A stretch of 64,000 bases of DNA. Source: Porphyromonas sp. (GTDB lineage: Bacteria > Bacteroidota > Bacteroidia > Bacteroidales > Porphyromonadaceae). Every line of letters starts with the position of its first letter. Positions within the stretch are counted from its first letter, which is position 1. The DNA is taken from contig JALFBN010000007.1 in NCBI GenBank assembly GCA_022772085.1, positions 124,001 to 188,000 on the forward strand. The letters run 5' to 3'. Under the pieces are notes generated by a model, which searched no databases, was not told the DNA's origin, and saw nothing but the letters and a program-made list of their open reading frames with translations. Positions 8,740-17,758 of this stretch are shown here, piece after piece. The translations under genes and the position numbers were made by a program.

Positions 8740-10140
8740 ATGAAAAAGATATTTGTTTCATTGATGGGGTTTGCAACAGCCCTTTTGCTTACGGGTTGCA
8801 ATATGGATGTACCCCTTACGCACAATACCGATGGAGATAAACCCATGGAAAAGGTGCAAGATGTAACCAATGCACTCAATGGTGCTATGGAGGAGTTTGG
8901 CGGTTATCGCTTTATGGGACGTAACTATGTGGCCACGGGGGACTTTTGTGCTGACATCTCCCTTGCAAGTCCTGAAACGGGACACTTTTCCGCATTGAAC
9001 AACTGGGCTTTTAATGAGAGAACGTCGGAGCTTCAAGCTATGTGGGATGCCGGTTATGTGGTTATCGCAGCCTGTACACGAGGTATAGAGGGTGCTAATC
9101 AAGTGATGGCAAAGGTTTCTTCCGATGCTGAGAAGCAGACACTTACCAATTGCCTCCAGCAGTTCTATGGACTTAAGGCAGCCACTTACTTCTATCTTTC
9201 TAACCTTTTCTGCAAGGCGTACAGCCCCGAGCATGCTACGGGTTGGGGACTTATCCTCGTAAAAGATGAGATCATTAAGCCCGAGCAAAAGGTAGATCGT
9301 GCCAATCTGGAGGATACGTATAAGTATATCCTTGAGTTGATCGAAAAGGCTTACTCCTATGACAATAAGGAGACCAGTCCTTTCTATATCAACTCGATTA
9401 ACCTCAAAGCGATAGAGGCTAAGGTACGCCTCTATATGAGAGACTACCAAGGTGCTTACGACGCAGCCGAGGCCGTGGTCACGAGTAATACCTACAAGGA
9501 GGTAAACATGAAAGAGACCGACTACCTCGCTATGTGGAAATCGGTTGCACGGGCACCCGAGGATATCTTTACGATCGTAAAAAGTGATAACGATAACCTC
9601 AGTGCCAATGCTCTCAATACGCTTTATGGCAGTTATAAGGGTACGGTCGATCTCTCTTTCCTGAAGCCTCTATTTGCGGAGGGTGATTATCGTGCTAAAT
9701 TGTTCGATGCTAAGAAGTCAAGAACGCTCAAATACGAAGGAACGCTTACGGCCCAGGCGGTGAGCAATATTCACGTTATCCGTCTCTCTGAGGTATATCT
9801 CATTAAGGCGGAGGCTGCCGCTCAGCTTGATAAGGTGGCAGATGCACAGACCGCACTTCTTTATACGGCGAAGCGCAATCCCGCCATCAAGGCTGTTGCA
9901 GACCTCCCCTCTACGAAGGAAGATCTTCTCAAGTTCATTGCCGAGGAGCGTGTCCGTGAGCTCTTTACCGAGGGTAATCGCTTCTTCGACCTTCGTCGTA
10001 CCGAGGCCATTGCAACAGTAGCCGGCGATGCGAACTTCAAGGCTTATAATTCAGTATTCCCCATTCCTGTCAGCGAGATCAATGCGGGCTTTATGACGCA
10101 GCAAAACGATGACTGGAAGGACAATCTACCTAAGAGGTAA
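8740..10140 (+). CDS. SusD/RagB family nutrient-binding lipoprotein
   Basis: Surface lipoprotein of 466 residues forming the substrate-binding lid on the SusC barrel. The start at 8740 is chosen because it opens a lipoprotein signal with the lipobox LLTGC (lipidated Cys20); the longer frame would overlap the end of susC and bury the signal. The SusD/RagB fold is supported by the helical TPR-like N-terminal half (QQFYGLKAATYFYLSNLF), then IRLSEVYLIKAEAAAQL and the C-terminal FIAEERVRELFTEGNRFFDLRR signature followed by NSVFPIPVSEINAG. The gene is translationally close to susC and surely in the same operon. Confidence 0.94.
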   Translation: MKKIFVSLMGFATALLLTGCNMDVPLTHNTDGDKPMEKVQDVTNALNGAMEEFGGYRFMGRNYVATGDFCADISLASPETGHFSALNNWAFNERTSELQAMWDAGYVVIAACTRGIEGANQVMAKVSSDAEKQTLTNCLQQFYGLKAATYFYLSNLFCKAYSPEHATGWGLILVKDEIIKPEQKVDRANLEDTYKYILELIEKAYSYDNKETSPFYINSINLKAIEAKVRLYMRDYQGAYDAAEAVVTSNTYKEVNMKETDYLAMWKSVARAPEDIFTIVKSDNDNLSANALNTLYGSYKGTVDLSFLKPLFAEGDYRAKLFDAKKSRTLKYEGTLTAQAVSNIHVIRLSEVYLIKAEAAAQLDKVADAQTALLYTAKRNPAIKAVADLPSTKEDLLKFIAEERVRELFTEGNRFFDLRRTEAIATVAGDANFKAYNSVFPIPVSEINAGFMTQQNDDWKDNLPKR

Positions 10141-10270
10141 GTTTTGAGGATTTGCCGGGTCTTGTTAACAGATCCGGTTGACGGGATCCCTCTTGTTCAT
10201 CTCTTTGCCTGCCGGGGTTAGTCCGAGGCTCTTATAAGAAGGTGAATAAGAGGGATCTTTTTGATGTTTG

Positions 10271-10278
10271 TATCTTTG
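10271..10278 (+). promoter_or_regulatory. -7 promoter box (TATCTTTG) before the HhH gene
   Basis: TATCTTTG is an exact TAnnTTTG match 66 bases before the ATG at 10344. It lies only 12 bases before an in-frame GTG at 10290, which argues that the GTG is not the start. No clear -33 element is seen. Confidence 0.5.
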
Positions 10279-10343
10279 CGTTAAAGTAGGTGGAGAGGTC
10301 AAATAGGAGAGGATACTTTTCCTCCTACCAAAAAGCGAATCTG

Positions 10344-12368
10344 ATGTTACAAAAACGGTTATTTCTTTGGAGTTTCGTTGCGGTGGTGTCTTTACCTCTC
10401 GGTAGGGTGTGTGGGCAAGAGCGTATCCTTAAAGACTCCGTTGATAGCCTCCTCTCTGCCGAGGAGGTTTCGGATGATTGGTTGGAGCATCTCCTGGAGC
10501 AGGATGACGAGCGAGAGTCGAGCGAGTTTTTTTTTAGAGGTGACTTGGACGAAGAGCGCACGGCTTCTCTTGATGTGAATCAGGTCACGGAGGAGGAGCT
10601 CCTCGCTACGGGATTGCTCTCTCCCTATGCTGTACGTCAATTCCTCGCAGCGCGTCACCGCCGAGGCGGTTCGTTTTCTTCGTTACGAGAATTAAAACAA
10701 ATCGAAGGTTGGGATCTATTGACCTTGCGACGGATCCTCCCTTTCTTGACCTTATCTCGATCACAGAGGAGTGTGTCTCTGCGGGACATGTTGGCACAAG
10801 GAAGTCTCAAAGGGCAGATTACATTGGGGTATGCTCTGCAACCCACTTCACTCAAAGATCACACTCTCGGCTCTCCTCTGAGTTTGTATGCCAAGGGGCA
10901 ATATCAAATGTCTCATCGTTATTCCATCGGATTTCTTGGAGCTAGTCAGCGTTATGAGCCTATGTTGAATCCTTCGTATGCCGTGCTGGATCGTTGGAGC
11001 GGTCACCTTGCTGTACAGTATCCCGAGCAGTATCTTCGGATGTTCACTTTGGGAGATTTTCGTTTGAGGTTGGGACTGGGGCTGATCGCTTATCAAGGCC
11101 TTATGCGAGGTGTGGAGGTGCGGTCGCAAGAACCTCTTTCGGGAATGCCTATTCAGCCGATCCTCTCTGCCGATGAGGAGAATAGTCTAAGAGGTATTGC
11201 TACGGAAGTTGGGAATAGACGATTTCGACTGACACTGTTTTACTCGTCTCGCCGGCGAGACGGCTCTTTAGATGCATGGAGTCGTACGGCTCTTTTGGCA
11301 AATTATTCGGGATATCATCGTACCGGAGTGGAGTGGCTTCGGCGTCATAAGGTGAGGGAGCAGCTCCTGGGCGGTCGGTTGAGCTATCATGCACCCCGAT
11401 ATGCTGTGAGTTTAAACTATCTGTCTACGCAGTGGCCCGGTTATAGTCTGGACCGCTTACCCCATTATGGATATATATCAACGGGTTCGCGGTTTTCCCG
11501 AATGGAGCATCTCTCTTTGGACTATAGATTCTCCTCTCTCTCGGGGCGATGGCATGGTGCCGGGGAGGTCGCTTTTTCTTCTCGATCCGGACGTGCTGCT
11601 GTAGCTTTTTTTGGGTATCGCGATCCCGATTATGGAGATTACACGCTATCGGCTCGCTATCTCTCCCATTCGTTTGAGGCTCCTCTGGGTAATACGCTTA
11701 CCCATTACGCCTATCCCGGTAATGAGGTAGGGTGCTTTTTGAGTGGATCTATTTCAGCTTTTGCACCTCTTGATTTGAAATTGACCGGAGATCTGTATCG
11801 GTCTCTTACCCCTCGTTTCCACCGATCTTCGTGCACTATGGGTTCGCTTTTGCTAGCTCAAATGAACTATCCCCTTCAGCCTGATTGGTGGTTGGGAGCG
11901 GAGTATCGCCTTCGGCAGGAGCAGGGCAATGGAGCTTGGCATCGGGGGCGACTGCGTAGCCGAATAGGCTTGACCTCCTCGCTAAAGGCTCAGGTGGAGG
12001 TACAGATGAAGTGGAGTTATCCCTCCGAAGTAGTGCCGAGTCGAGTTCATACGGGACTGTCCACTTCATTTCGGCTGGACTATACGCCCTCTGATCATTA
12101 CCGTATTGGAGGGTTGGTGAGCTACTATCGGGCGGATTCGTTTGCCGAGCGATGGTACTATTTTGTCCCCTATGTAAGGAGTGCCCCCTCGTTTACCGCC
12201 TTTTACGGAGAGGGGCTTACGGCTTGGGGGTATGCTCGTTTGCGTCTTGCTACGCACTGGGCGGTGGAGGCCAAGGTGGCCCGTCATCGTTCCTTGGTTC
12301 ATTCTTCCCTTATCCATACCTCTACCCCCTCTTTTTGGGACTTTGCCCTATCGCTACATTGGATATAG
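10344..12368 (+). CDS. Helix-hairpin-helix domain outer-membrane protein
   Basis: Predicted envelope protein of 674 residues, of unknown function. I choose the ATG at 10344, which opens a signal peptide (MLQKRLFLWSFVAVVSLPLG); the upstream GTG at 10290 adds an unlikely polar extension. Near residues 85-135 is a ComEA-like helix-hairpin-helix region (DVNQVTEEELLATG; REGGSF-like HRRGGSFSSLREL; IEGW). The rest is rich in alternating aromatic and polar strands typical of an outer-membrane barrel and ends SLHWI. Bacteroidota carry proteins with this combination. The HhH suggests contact with DNA or a protein partner, but this is not shown. Confidence 0.72.
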   Translation: MLQKRLFLWSFVAVVSLPLGRVCGQERILKDSVDSLLSAEEVSDDWLEHLLEQDDERESSEFFFRGDLDEERTASLDVNQVTEEELLATGLLSPYAVRQFLAARHRRGGSFSSLRELKQIEGWDLLTLRRILPFLTLSRSQRSVSLRDMLAQGSLKGQITLGYALQPTSLKDHTLGSPLSLYAKGQYQMSHRYSIGFLGASQRYEPMLNPSYAVLDRWSGHLAVQYPEQYLRMFTLGDFRLRLGLGLIAYQGLMRGVEVRSQEPLSGMPIQPILSADEENSLRGIATEVGNRRFRLTLFYSSRRRDGSLDAWSRTALLANYSGYHRTGVEWLRRHKVREQLLGGRLSYHAPRYAVSLNYLSTQWPGYSLDRLPHYGYISTGSRFSRMEHLSLDYRFSSLSGRWHGAGEVAFSSRSGRAAVAFFGYRDPDYGDYTLSARYLSHSFEAPLGNTLTHYAYPGNEVGCFLSGSISAFAPLDLKLTGDLYRSLTPRFHRSSCTMGSLLLAQMNYPLQPDWWLGAEYRLRQEQGNGAWHRGRLRSRIGLTSSLKAQVEVQMKWSYPSEVVPSRVHTGLSTSFRLDYTPSDHYRIGGLVSYYRADSFAERWYYFVPYVRSAPSFTAFYGEGLTAWGYARLRLATHWAVEAKVARHRSLVHSSLIHTSTPSFWDFALSLHWI

Positions 12369-12427
12369 AGTAGCTGCTTGTGAACAAGTTAGCCCCTTCT
12401 CTCGTTATTGGAATAGGGTCATCATAG

Positions 12428-12472
12428 ATCCTATGAAGTAACAAATAAACCAATCTTTAATCCTATGAAGTA
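12428..12472 (+). repeat. 13-base direct repeat duplicating the start region of the CoADR gene
   Basis: ATCCTATGAAGTA occurs at 12428-12440 and again at 12460-12472. The second copy contains the real start ATG at 12465. The first contains ATGAAGTAA, a minimal two-codon ORF that ends 23 bases before the real start. Confidence 0.7.
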
Positions 12473-14141
12473 TGTATTGATAGGAGGAGTCGCCGGAGGA
12501 GCTACTACTGCTGCTCGCTTAAGACGCTTGGATGAGAAGGCCGAAATCGTCCTTATTGAGCGTGGCGACTATATCTCTTATGCCAATTGTGGCTTACCCT
12601 ATTATATCGGTGGAGTTATTGCGCAACGCGATCAGTTGTTCGCACAGACGCCTGAGAGGTTGCGAGCCTTCTTTAACATAGATGTGCGTATTCGCACCGA
12701 AGCGATTCGGATTGACCGCTCCTGTCAGGAGGTGGTAGTACGTTCTGCGGATGGGAATATCGAATCCATTCATTACGATAAGTTATTACTTTCGACAGGA
12801 GCGAGAGCCATCAAACCCCGTTTGGAGGGGATTGACCACGAGCGCATTGTGACTTTGCGCAATGTGCCAGACACCGATACGATCAAACGTTTGGTTACGG
12901 AGCATCCTATCCGAAAAGTCACGATCATTGGTGCGGGGTTCATTGGACTGGAGATGGCGGAGAATTTGCATCGTCTCGGGATTGAAGTCTCTATTGTGGA
13001 GATGGCTCCGCAGGTGATGGCTCCTCTGGACTTCCCGATGGCTGCACTCGTGGGGAACCACTTGGTATCCAAGGGTGTACATCTATACCTCGGAGAGGAG
13101 GTCACGGGCTTTGCTGCCCTATCCAACAGCGAGGGTGTTGCTGTTGCCCTTAAGAGCGGTATGCAGATTGAGTCCGATATGGTACTTCTCTCCATCGGTG
13201 TGCAGCCCGAGAGTTCGCTGGCAGAAGCTGCCGGGCTGGATTTGGGTGCTCGTCGAGGTATTATTGTCAATCCTTATTTGCAGACGAGCGATCCCTTGAT
13301 CTATGCAATAGGGGACGTGGTGGAGTATCTACATCCATTGCTTGGAGAGCCGTGGCATAACTTTTTGGCCGGGCCTGCCAATCGACAGGGGCGTCTTGCA
13401 GCTGACAATATGGCCTTGGGTAATGTGGCAACTTATGAAGGCTCTATCGGGACAGGCATTGCACAGGTCTTTGACCTCACCGTGGGAGCTACGGGAGTTG
13501 CTTCCAAGCGGTTGCAACAGTTGAATATTCCGCATCGAACCACCATTACACACAGTGCCTCGCATGCGAGTTACTATCCGGGTGCCGAGGTTGTCTCTAT
13601 CGAATTGATCTTTTCTCCTACGGATGGTAAGCTCCTCGGAGCACAAGTTGTGGGTGCCGGTGGGGTTGATAAACGGATCGATCAGCTGGCACTATTGATT
13701 AAGTTGGGAGCTTCCGTTGCGGATTTGGTCCGATTGGAACATGCCTATGCACCTCCATTCTCCAGTGCCAAAGACCCCATTGCCATTGCCGGTTATGTGG
13801 CACAGAATCTTTTGGAGGGACGCCTGGAAATCATTGATTGGCATACACTTCAAAACGAGGATCTGCAAAAGGTTCAAATTGTAGATGTACGTTCTCGGGA
13901 GGAGTACCTTTCGGGGCATATCCCGCATTCGATTTCGCTTCCCCTTACGGAGCTTCGAGAGCAATACTCGCAGTTGGATAGGGAACGACCTATTGTCTTG
14001 GCTTGCGCCATTGGTCAGCGCTCGTGGTATGCCTATCGCTTATTGAAAGGGTTGGGGTATAATCACGTTGCGGTGCTCTCCGGCGGAGTCAAAACCTATC
14101 TGGCTGCTACCACGCCATGCGGGGCTTCCCCAAAAGTCTAA
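12465..14141 (+). CDS. CoA-disulfide reductase-like flavoprotein with C-terminal rhodanese domain
   Basis: Predicted NAD(P)H-dependent FAD oxidoreductase of 558 residues acting on CoA disulfides or polysulfides in the cytoplasm. The N-terminal FAD-binding motif GGVAGGATTAARLRR is followed by SYANCGLPYYIGG, whose cysteine matches the single redox Cys43 of the CoADR family. A second nucleotide fold begins VTIIGAGFIGLEMAENL, and the AIGDVVE segment completes the FAD site. From about residue 465 a rhodanese domain carries VDVRSREEYLSGHIPHS and the active-site loop CAIGQRS. CoADR-rhodanese fusions are known in sulfur and redox metabolism. It appears to be transcribed alone. Confidence 0.9.
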   Translation: MKYVLIGGVAGGATTAARLRRLDEKAEIVLIERGDYISYANCGLPYYIGGVIAQRDQLFAQTPERLRAFFNIDVRIRTEAIRIDRSCQEVVVRSADGNIESIHYDKLLLSTGARAIKPRLEGIDHERIVTLRNVPDTDTIKRLVTEHPIRKVTIIGAGFIGLEMAENLHRLGIEVSIVEMAPQVMAPLDFPMAALVGNHLVSKGVHLYLGEEVTGFAALSNSEGVAVALKSGMQIESDMVLLSIGVQPESSLAEAAGLDLGARRGIIVNPYLQTSDPLIYAIGDVVEYLHPLLGEPWHNFLAGPANRQGRLAADNMALGNVATYEGSIGTGIAQVFDLTVGATGVASKRLQQLNIPHRTTITHSASHASYYPGAEVVSIELIFSPTDGKLLGAQVVGAGGVDKRIDQLALLIKLGASVADLVRLEHAYAPPFSSAKDPIAIAGYVAQNLLEGRLEIIDWHTLQNEDLQKVQIVDVRSREEYLSGHIPHSISLPLTELREQYSQLDRERPIVLACAIGQRSWYAYRLLKGLGYNHVAVLSGGVKTYLAATTPCGASPKV

Positions 14142-14187
14142 AGACCAACAGCTACTGTCTGGTAGCTAAACTCTCCTCTCTTGGTAC

Positions 14188-14217
14188 TTGTCATTCTACA
14201 AAGAATGGATACCTTTG
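14188..14217 (+). promoter_or_regulatory. Promoter for the FKBP cluster
   Basis: TTG (14188-14190), a 19-base spacer and TACCTTTG (14210-14217) form a textbook Bacteroidota -33/-7 promoter. Transcription would start near 14222-14224, at the foot of the hairpin listed next. Confidence 0.82.
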
Positions 14218-14221
14218 CAGC

Positions 14222-14273
14222 GCCAATCTCCCTTTATGTGCGCACTATGTAGTGAGGGGCTAGGGGGAGAGGC
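14222..14273 (+). promoter_or_regulatory. Stem-loop at the 5' end of the FKBP mRNA leader
   Basis: GCC...TCTCCC (14222-14232) can pair with GGGAGA...GGC (14265-14273), with a two-base bulge. A smaller CACTA/TAGTG stem (14243-14254) sits inside. The stem begins about where transcription should start and could protect the transcript. No known riboswitch class is recognised. Confidence 0.45.
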
Positions 14274-14306
14274 TTGGATTACACTATATAATATTGAGAT
14301 TGAGTG

Positions 14307-14903
14307 ATGAAAGATAAAGTAAGCTACGCCTTGGGTCTAAGTATGGCCAACAATTTTAGAAGCACAGGTATCCACGCCATCTCCATGGAAGACTTTGCGG
14401 AGGCTATGAATTCGGTCTTTGAGGGAAAAGATCCGCTTATGACTTACGAAGAGGCACAAAAAGTTCTCAACGATTTTTTCCAGAGGATCCAGAATGAGAA
14501 AAAAGATCTCAATCTGAAGGCGGGGAAAGAATTTCAAGAGATCAATAAGAAGAAAGCAGGTGTAACGACTCTCCCTAATGGACTTCAATACGAAATCTTG
14601 GAGAAAGGAGATGGTCCCACGCCACAGAAAACCGATACCGTGGAGGTACACTACGAGGGGACTCTCATTGACGGTACGGTCTTTGACAGTTCAGTTCGTC
14701 GTGGTGAGCCGGCTTCATTTCCCGTAACGGCCGTTATTGCCGGTTGGACGGAAATCCTTCAAATGATGCCTGTAGGCTCTAAGTGGAGGGTCGTGATCCC
14801 TTCCGAATTAGCCTATGGAGAGCGCGGTGCCGGTCAAATGATCGAACCCAATATGACACTGATTTTCATGATCCAACTTCTTCGTATCGAGGATAAGCAG
14901 TAA
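14307..14903 (+). CDS. FKBP-type peptidyl-prolyl isomerase, cytoplasmic form
   Basis: Prolyl cis-trans isomerase of 198 residues, first of three consecutive FKBP genes. It lacks a signal peptide (MKDKVSYALGLSMANNFRS), so a cytoplasmic location is predicted. An N-terminal helical dimerisation domain of the FklB/Mip kind (about 1-85) precedes the FKBP domain (about 100-198), with VEVHYEGTLIDGTVFDSS, GWTEILQMMPVGSKW, the PSELAYGERGAG loop and LIFMIQLLRIE. The reading frame opens at a GTG directly before this ATG; the ATG is preferred. It is followed 23 bases later by the second FKBP gene. Confidence 0.9.
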   Translation: MKDKVSYALGLSMANNFRSTGIHAISMEDFAEAMNSVFEGKDPLMTYEEAQKVLNDFFQRIQNEKKDLNLKAGKEFQEINKKKAGVTTLPNGLQYEILEKGDGPTPQKTDTVEVHYEGTLIDGTVFDSSVRRGEPASFPVTAVIAGWTEILQMMPVGSKWRVVIPSELAYGERGAGQMIEPNMTLIFMIQLLRIEDKQ

Positions 14904-14926
14904 TCATCTCCTTAAACTATAAGACT

Positions 14927-15742
14927 ATGAAGTTTTATCGAATACTAGGTGTCATAGCCCTTTTGTGCGTGGCTACGGCATCGTCGGTGCGGGCTCAGAA
15001 TGAAGCCTTGGATTCACAGACCAAAGAGGCTCCTGAGACAGTTACGCCTCAGCAGGCATCGTATGCTCTTGGGGTTATGATAGGTCGCTCTGTGAAGGAG
15101 ACTTTGACCACAGCTCCCGGGGGAGATAAGTTGGATCAGACGCTAGTCCTCAAAGCATTGTCTGATTTTTTAGCAGGACCTACTACTCCGACTGTGGAAG
15201 AAGCCGGTAAGTTACTTCAGACCTACTTCATGGCAGCTCAATCTGAAGCTCATAAGGAGTGTAAGGCCGAGGGTGAAAAGTTCTTGGCAGAAAATGCAAA
15301 GAAGAAAGGGGTCAAGGTGACCAAAAGCGGACTTCAGTATAAGATCTTGACGGAGGGTAATGGCGTCAGACCCACGGTAGAGGATACCGTGTTGGTGCAC
15401 TACCGTGGTCGACTTATCGATGGTACGGAGTTTGATAGTTCCTACAATAGAGGAGAGCCTGTTAAGTTTTCTCCTTTGCAGGTTATCGCCGGTTGGACAG
15501 AAGGGCTTTGCCTACTTCCCAAGGGGACAAAAGCCGAGTTGTATATTCCTGCGGATCTCGCCTATGGCGATCGTGGAGCTGGCGATATAATTCCTCCGTT
15601 TGCTACATTGATTTTTGAGATCGAGATGCTTGATGTTATCAAGGGAGAGGCTATCCCCGTTGTGGAGGCTTCTGGCAAGGAGAATAAGACTATCCAAGTG
15701 AAGCCTCTCAAGGAAAAGGGTGAAACGCTTAAGCAGAAATAA
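14927..15742 (+). CDS. FKBP-type peptidyl-prolyl isomerase, exported form
   Basis: Second FKBP of the cluster, 271 residues, with a cleavable signal peptide (MKFYRILGVIALLCVATASSVRA) that places it in the periplasm. The helical FKBP N-domain spans roughly 40-125 (QQASYALGVMIGRS) and the catalytic domain roughly 145-240, with VLVHYRGRLIDGTEFDSS, GWTEGLCLLPKG, PADLAYGDRGAG and LIFEIEMLDV. A lysine-rich tail of about 30 residues follows the domain and is absent from the first copy. It would help fold exported proteins. Cotranscription with both neighbours is likely, with gaps of 23 and 18 bases. Confidence 0.9.
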   Translation: MKFYRILGVIALLCVATASSVRAQNEALDSQTKEAPETVTPQQASYALGVMIGRSVKETLTTAPGGDKLDQTLVLKALSDFLAGPTTPTVEEAGKLLQTYFMAAQSEAHKECKAEGEKFLAENAKKKGVKVTKSGLQYKILTEGNGVRPTVEDTVLVHYRGRLIDGTEFDSSYNRGEPVKFSPLQVIAGWTEGLCLLPKGTKAELYIPADLAYGDRGAGDIIPPFATLIFEIEMLDVIKGEAIPVVEASGKENKTIQVKPLKEKGETLKQK

Positions 15743-15760
15743 AACTTTCAAAAGATAGAT

Positions 15761-16627
15761 ATGAACAAAATTTTTTCGGCTGTACTAGGTACAGCAATGG
15801 TGCTAGGTATTGTATCCTGCAATGGCGGAGGTACTAAGAATGCCGATCCCGCGAACGACAGCTTGGGTATGGCTCGTGGCTACATGATTGGAACTCAAAT
15901 GGGGCAACAGCTTGCCATGGCTAACGCTCAGGGTATGGCTATGGATACGACCATGTTCCTCAAGGGTGTAAAAGACGGAATGGCCAAGAGTGCAGACTCT
16001 GCTCATTACGCTTATTTGGCCGGTATGCTCACGGGGTATCAGATTGGTCAGGGGTTGAATGACGACAAGATCAATAGCTCTGTATTCCTCAAAGCTTTTG
16101 AGGCAGGGATCAAGGGCGATACGGCTTACCTAAAGGGGTGGACCGAAACAGATATGCAATCCTACATGCAGGAGGCAGAGCAGAAGCTCCAAGCTAAGAA
16201 GAACGAAGAGAAGTATGGTGCCAATCGTGAGAAGGGCCTTAAGTTCATGGAAGAATTTAAGAAGGAATCCGGTGTACAAACTACCGCTACGGGACTTGCT
16301 TACAAGGTGCTCACACCTGCTAAAGCTGATGCCAAACATCCTAGACCTCAGGACCGTGTGAAAGTGGAGTATAAGGGTACACTGGTAGACGGTACCGAGT
16401 TCGATGCAAGCCAAGGTGAGCCTGTGGAATTTCCTGTTACGCAGGTAATCCCCGGCTGGACAGAGATGTTGCTCCTCATGGGTGAAGGAGAAAAGGTTAA
16501 AGTTGTGATTCCTTACCAACTCGCTTATGGCGAAACAGGTGCCGGTGCTGATATTGAACCCTTCTCTACACTTGTGTTTGAGGTAACTCTCGTAGAGGTA
16601 GTACCTGGTGAGAATCCGGTAGACTAA
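15761..16627 (+). CDS. FKBP-type peptidyl-prolyl isomerase lipoprotein
   Basis: Third FKBP of the cluster, 288 residues. The start has a lipoprotein signal, MNKIFSAVLGTAMVLGIVSC, with Cys20 the lipidation site, so it should be membrane-anchored in the envelope. An N-terminal helical region with LGMARGYMIGTQMGQQLA precedes the catalytic domain (about 190-285) with VKVEYKGTLVDGTEFDAS, GWTEMLLLMGEGEK, PYQLAYGETGAG and STLVFEVTLVEV. Porphyromonas gingivalis has a comparable FKBP cluster. It is the last gene before the strong terminator at 16664. Confidence 0.9.
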   Translation: MNKIFSAVLGTAMVLGIVSCNGGGTKNADPANDSLGMARGYMIGTQMGQQLAMANAQGMAMDTTMFLKGVKDGMAKSADSAHYAYLAGMLTGYQIGQGLNDDKINSSVFLKAFEAGIKGDTAYLKGWTETDMQSYMQEAEQKLQAKKNEEKYGANREKGLKFMEEFKKESGVQTTATGLAYKVLTPAKADAKHPRPQDRVKVEYKGTLVDGTEFDASQGEPVEFPVTQVIPGWTEMLLLMGEGEKVKVVIPYQLAYGETGAGADIEPFSTLVFEVTLVEVVPGENPVD

Positions 16628-16663
16628 ATCCTCTCTCCTTTAGGGAGATGTCTTTATAGATGA

Positions 16664-16705
16664 CTCTCCTGTTTCGCTTTTACAGCGAAGCAGGGGAGCT
16701 TTTTT
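16664..16705 (+). terminator. Rho-independent terminator of the FKBP operon
   Basis: A 15-bp stem with G-U pairs, CTCTCCTGTTTCGCT (16664-16678) and AGCGAAGCAGGGGAG (16684-16698), is followed by a run of six T residues. It ends the three-gene FKBP transcript. Confidence 0.92.
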
Positions 16706-16818
16706 ATAGGTAGATTATGATAGGTGTTCAGCACGAGAATCTCAATTTTAGAGATAATGACTATTCCGTCAAGCCTTGATGAGAGGAGGTAATATGAGAA
16801 GAAAAAGGAGAGAGGTCG

Positions 16819-17748
16819 TTAGGCAGTGTCTCGAGCAAGAGCTTTCTTGCGGAGGAGGTCCGCGAAAGCGTAGTTTTTGATATTCCACTGTGGTGCCAAG
16901 AGTAGATGAGGAGGAGATTGTGACACAAAGCGATCCACTACAATATCGTCACGTAACAATGCTAAAAAATCAAGGCAGAGATCGGCATACTCTTCTGCGG
17001 TAAACAGCTGAAACTGTTGAGGATTTGTTTTGTATTCGTGAGCCATTATCGTGTGGCGCACAATCTGTAATTGATGCAGTTTGAGGATGTCAATCGGGAG
17101 ACTATTGAGTCGAAGAGCGTGGTGTAGCAGTTCTTCTCTAGATTCTTGAGGGAGTCCCAAAATCAGATGTGCCCCGACAGATATACCCGCTTCGTGGGTC
17201 ATTCGTATTGTCTCTTGCGAGCAAGCCCAAGAGTGCCCTCTATGGATGAGTTCCAGAGAGCGGTCTAGAGTGGATTCTACACCATATTCGATCAGTACGA
17301 AGCACCTTTTAGCAAGCCCGGAAAAGTACTCCAAGAGACGATCCGGCATACAATCGGGTCGGGTTCCAATGACGATTCCCACCACTTGTGGGTAGGCTAC
17401 CGCCTCTTCATAAAGCTCAATAAGTCGATCCACACTCCCATAGGTCGCCGTATAGGATTGGAAGTAGGCGAGGTAGCGCATATGAGGGTATTTGTAACGA
17501 AAGAAGTCAATCCCCCGAGCCAATTGATCCGAAAGGGTGTGAGTGCGTAGGGCAAAAGCAGGGCTGAAGGTTTCGTTATTGCAATAGGTACATCCGCCTC
17601 GACCCTCTTTGCCATCCCTATTAGGGCATGAACAGCCCGCGTCAAGCGTTATTTTTTGAATCTTCTCTCCCGGAAAATATCGTTGGATGTATTGAGAAAA
17701 ATCGCATTTGTTAAGTCGTTTGACGTATGAGAATGAGCCCTTTTTCAT
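16819..17748 (-). CDS. TIGR01212 family radical SAM protein (YhcC-like)
   Basis: Radical S-adenosylmethionine enzyme of 309 residues. The family hallmark CSCPNRDGKEGRGGCTYCNN (about residues 38-57) supplies the 4Fe-4S cluster cysteines. VIGTRPDCMPDRLLEYF, EYGVESTLDRSLELIHRGH and LILGLPQESREE match the radical SAM/Elp3-like barrel of this family. The true substrate of TIGR01212 proteins is not settled; an RNA-modification role has been suggested by similarity. It lies 10 bases downstream of holA on the same strand and is probably cotranscribed with it. Confidence 0.9.
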   Translation of the reverse strand: MKKGSFSYVKRLNKCDFSQYIQRYFPGEKIQKITLDAGCSCPNRDGKEGRGGCTYCNNETFSPAFALRTHTLSDQLARGIDFFRYKYPHMRYLAYFQSYTATYGSVDRLIELYEEAVAYPQVVGIVIGTRPDCMPDRLLEYFSGLAKRCFVLIEYGVESTLDRSLELIHRGHSWACSQETIRMTHEAGISVGAHLILGLPQESREELLHHALRLNSLPIDILKLHQLQIVRHTIMAHEYKTNPQQFQLFTAEEYADLCLDFLALLRDDIVVDRFVSQSPPHLLLAPQWNIKNYAFADLLRKKALARDTA

Positions 17749-17758
17749 CTCTTTCCTC

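Noticed and set aside
8758..9450. A 230-codon minus-strand frame opposite susD
   Set aside because: It is antisense to clear SusD motifs and has no promoter or family features.
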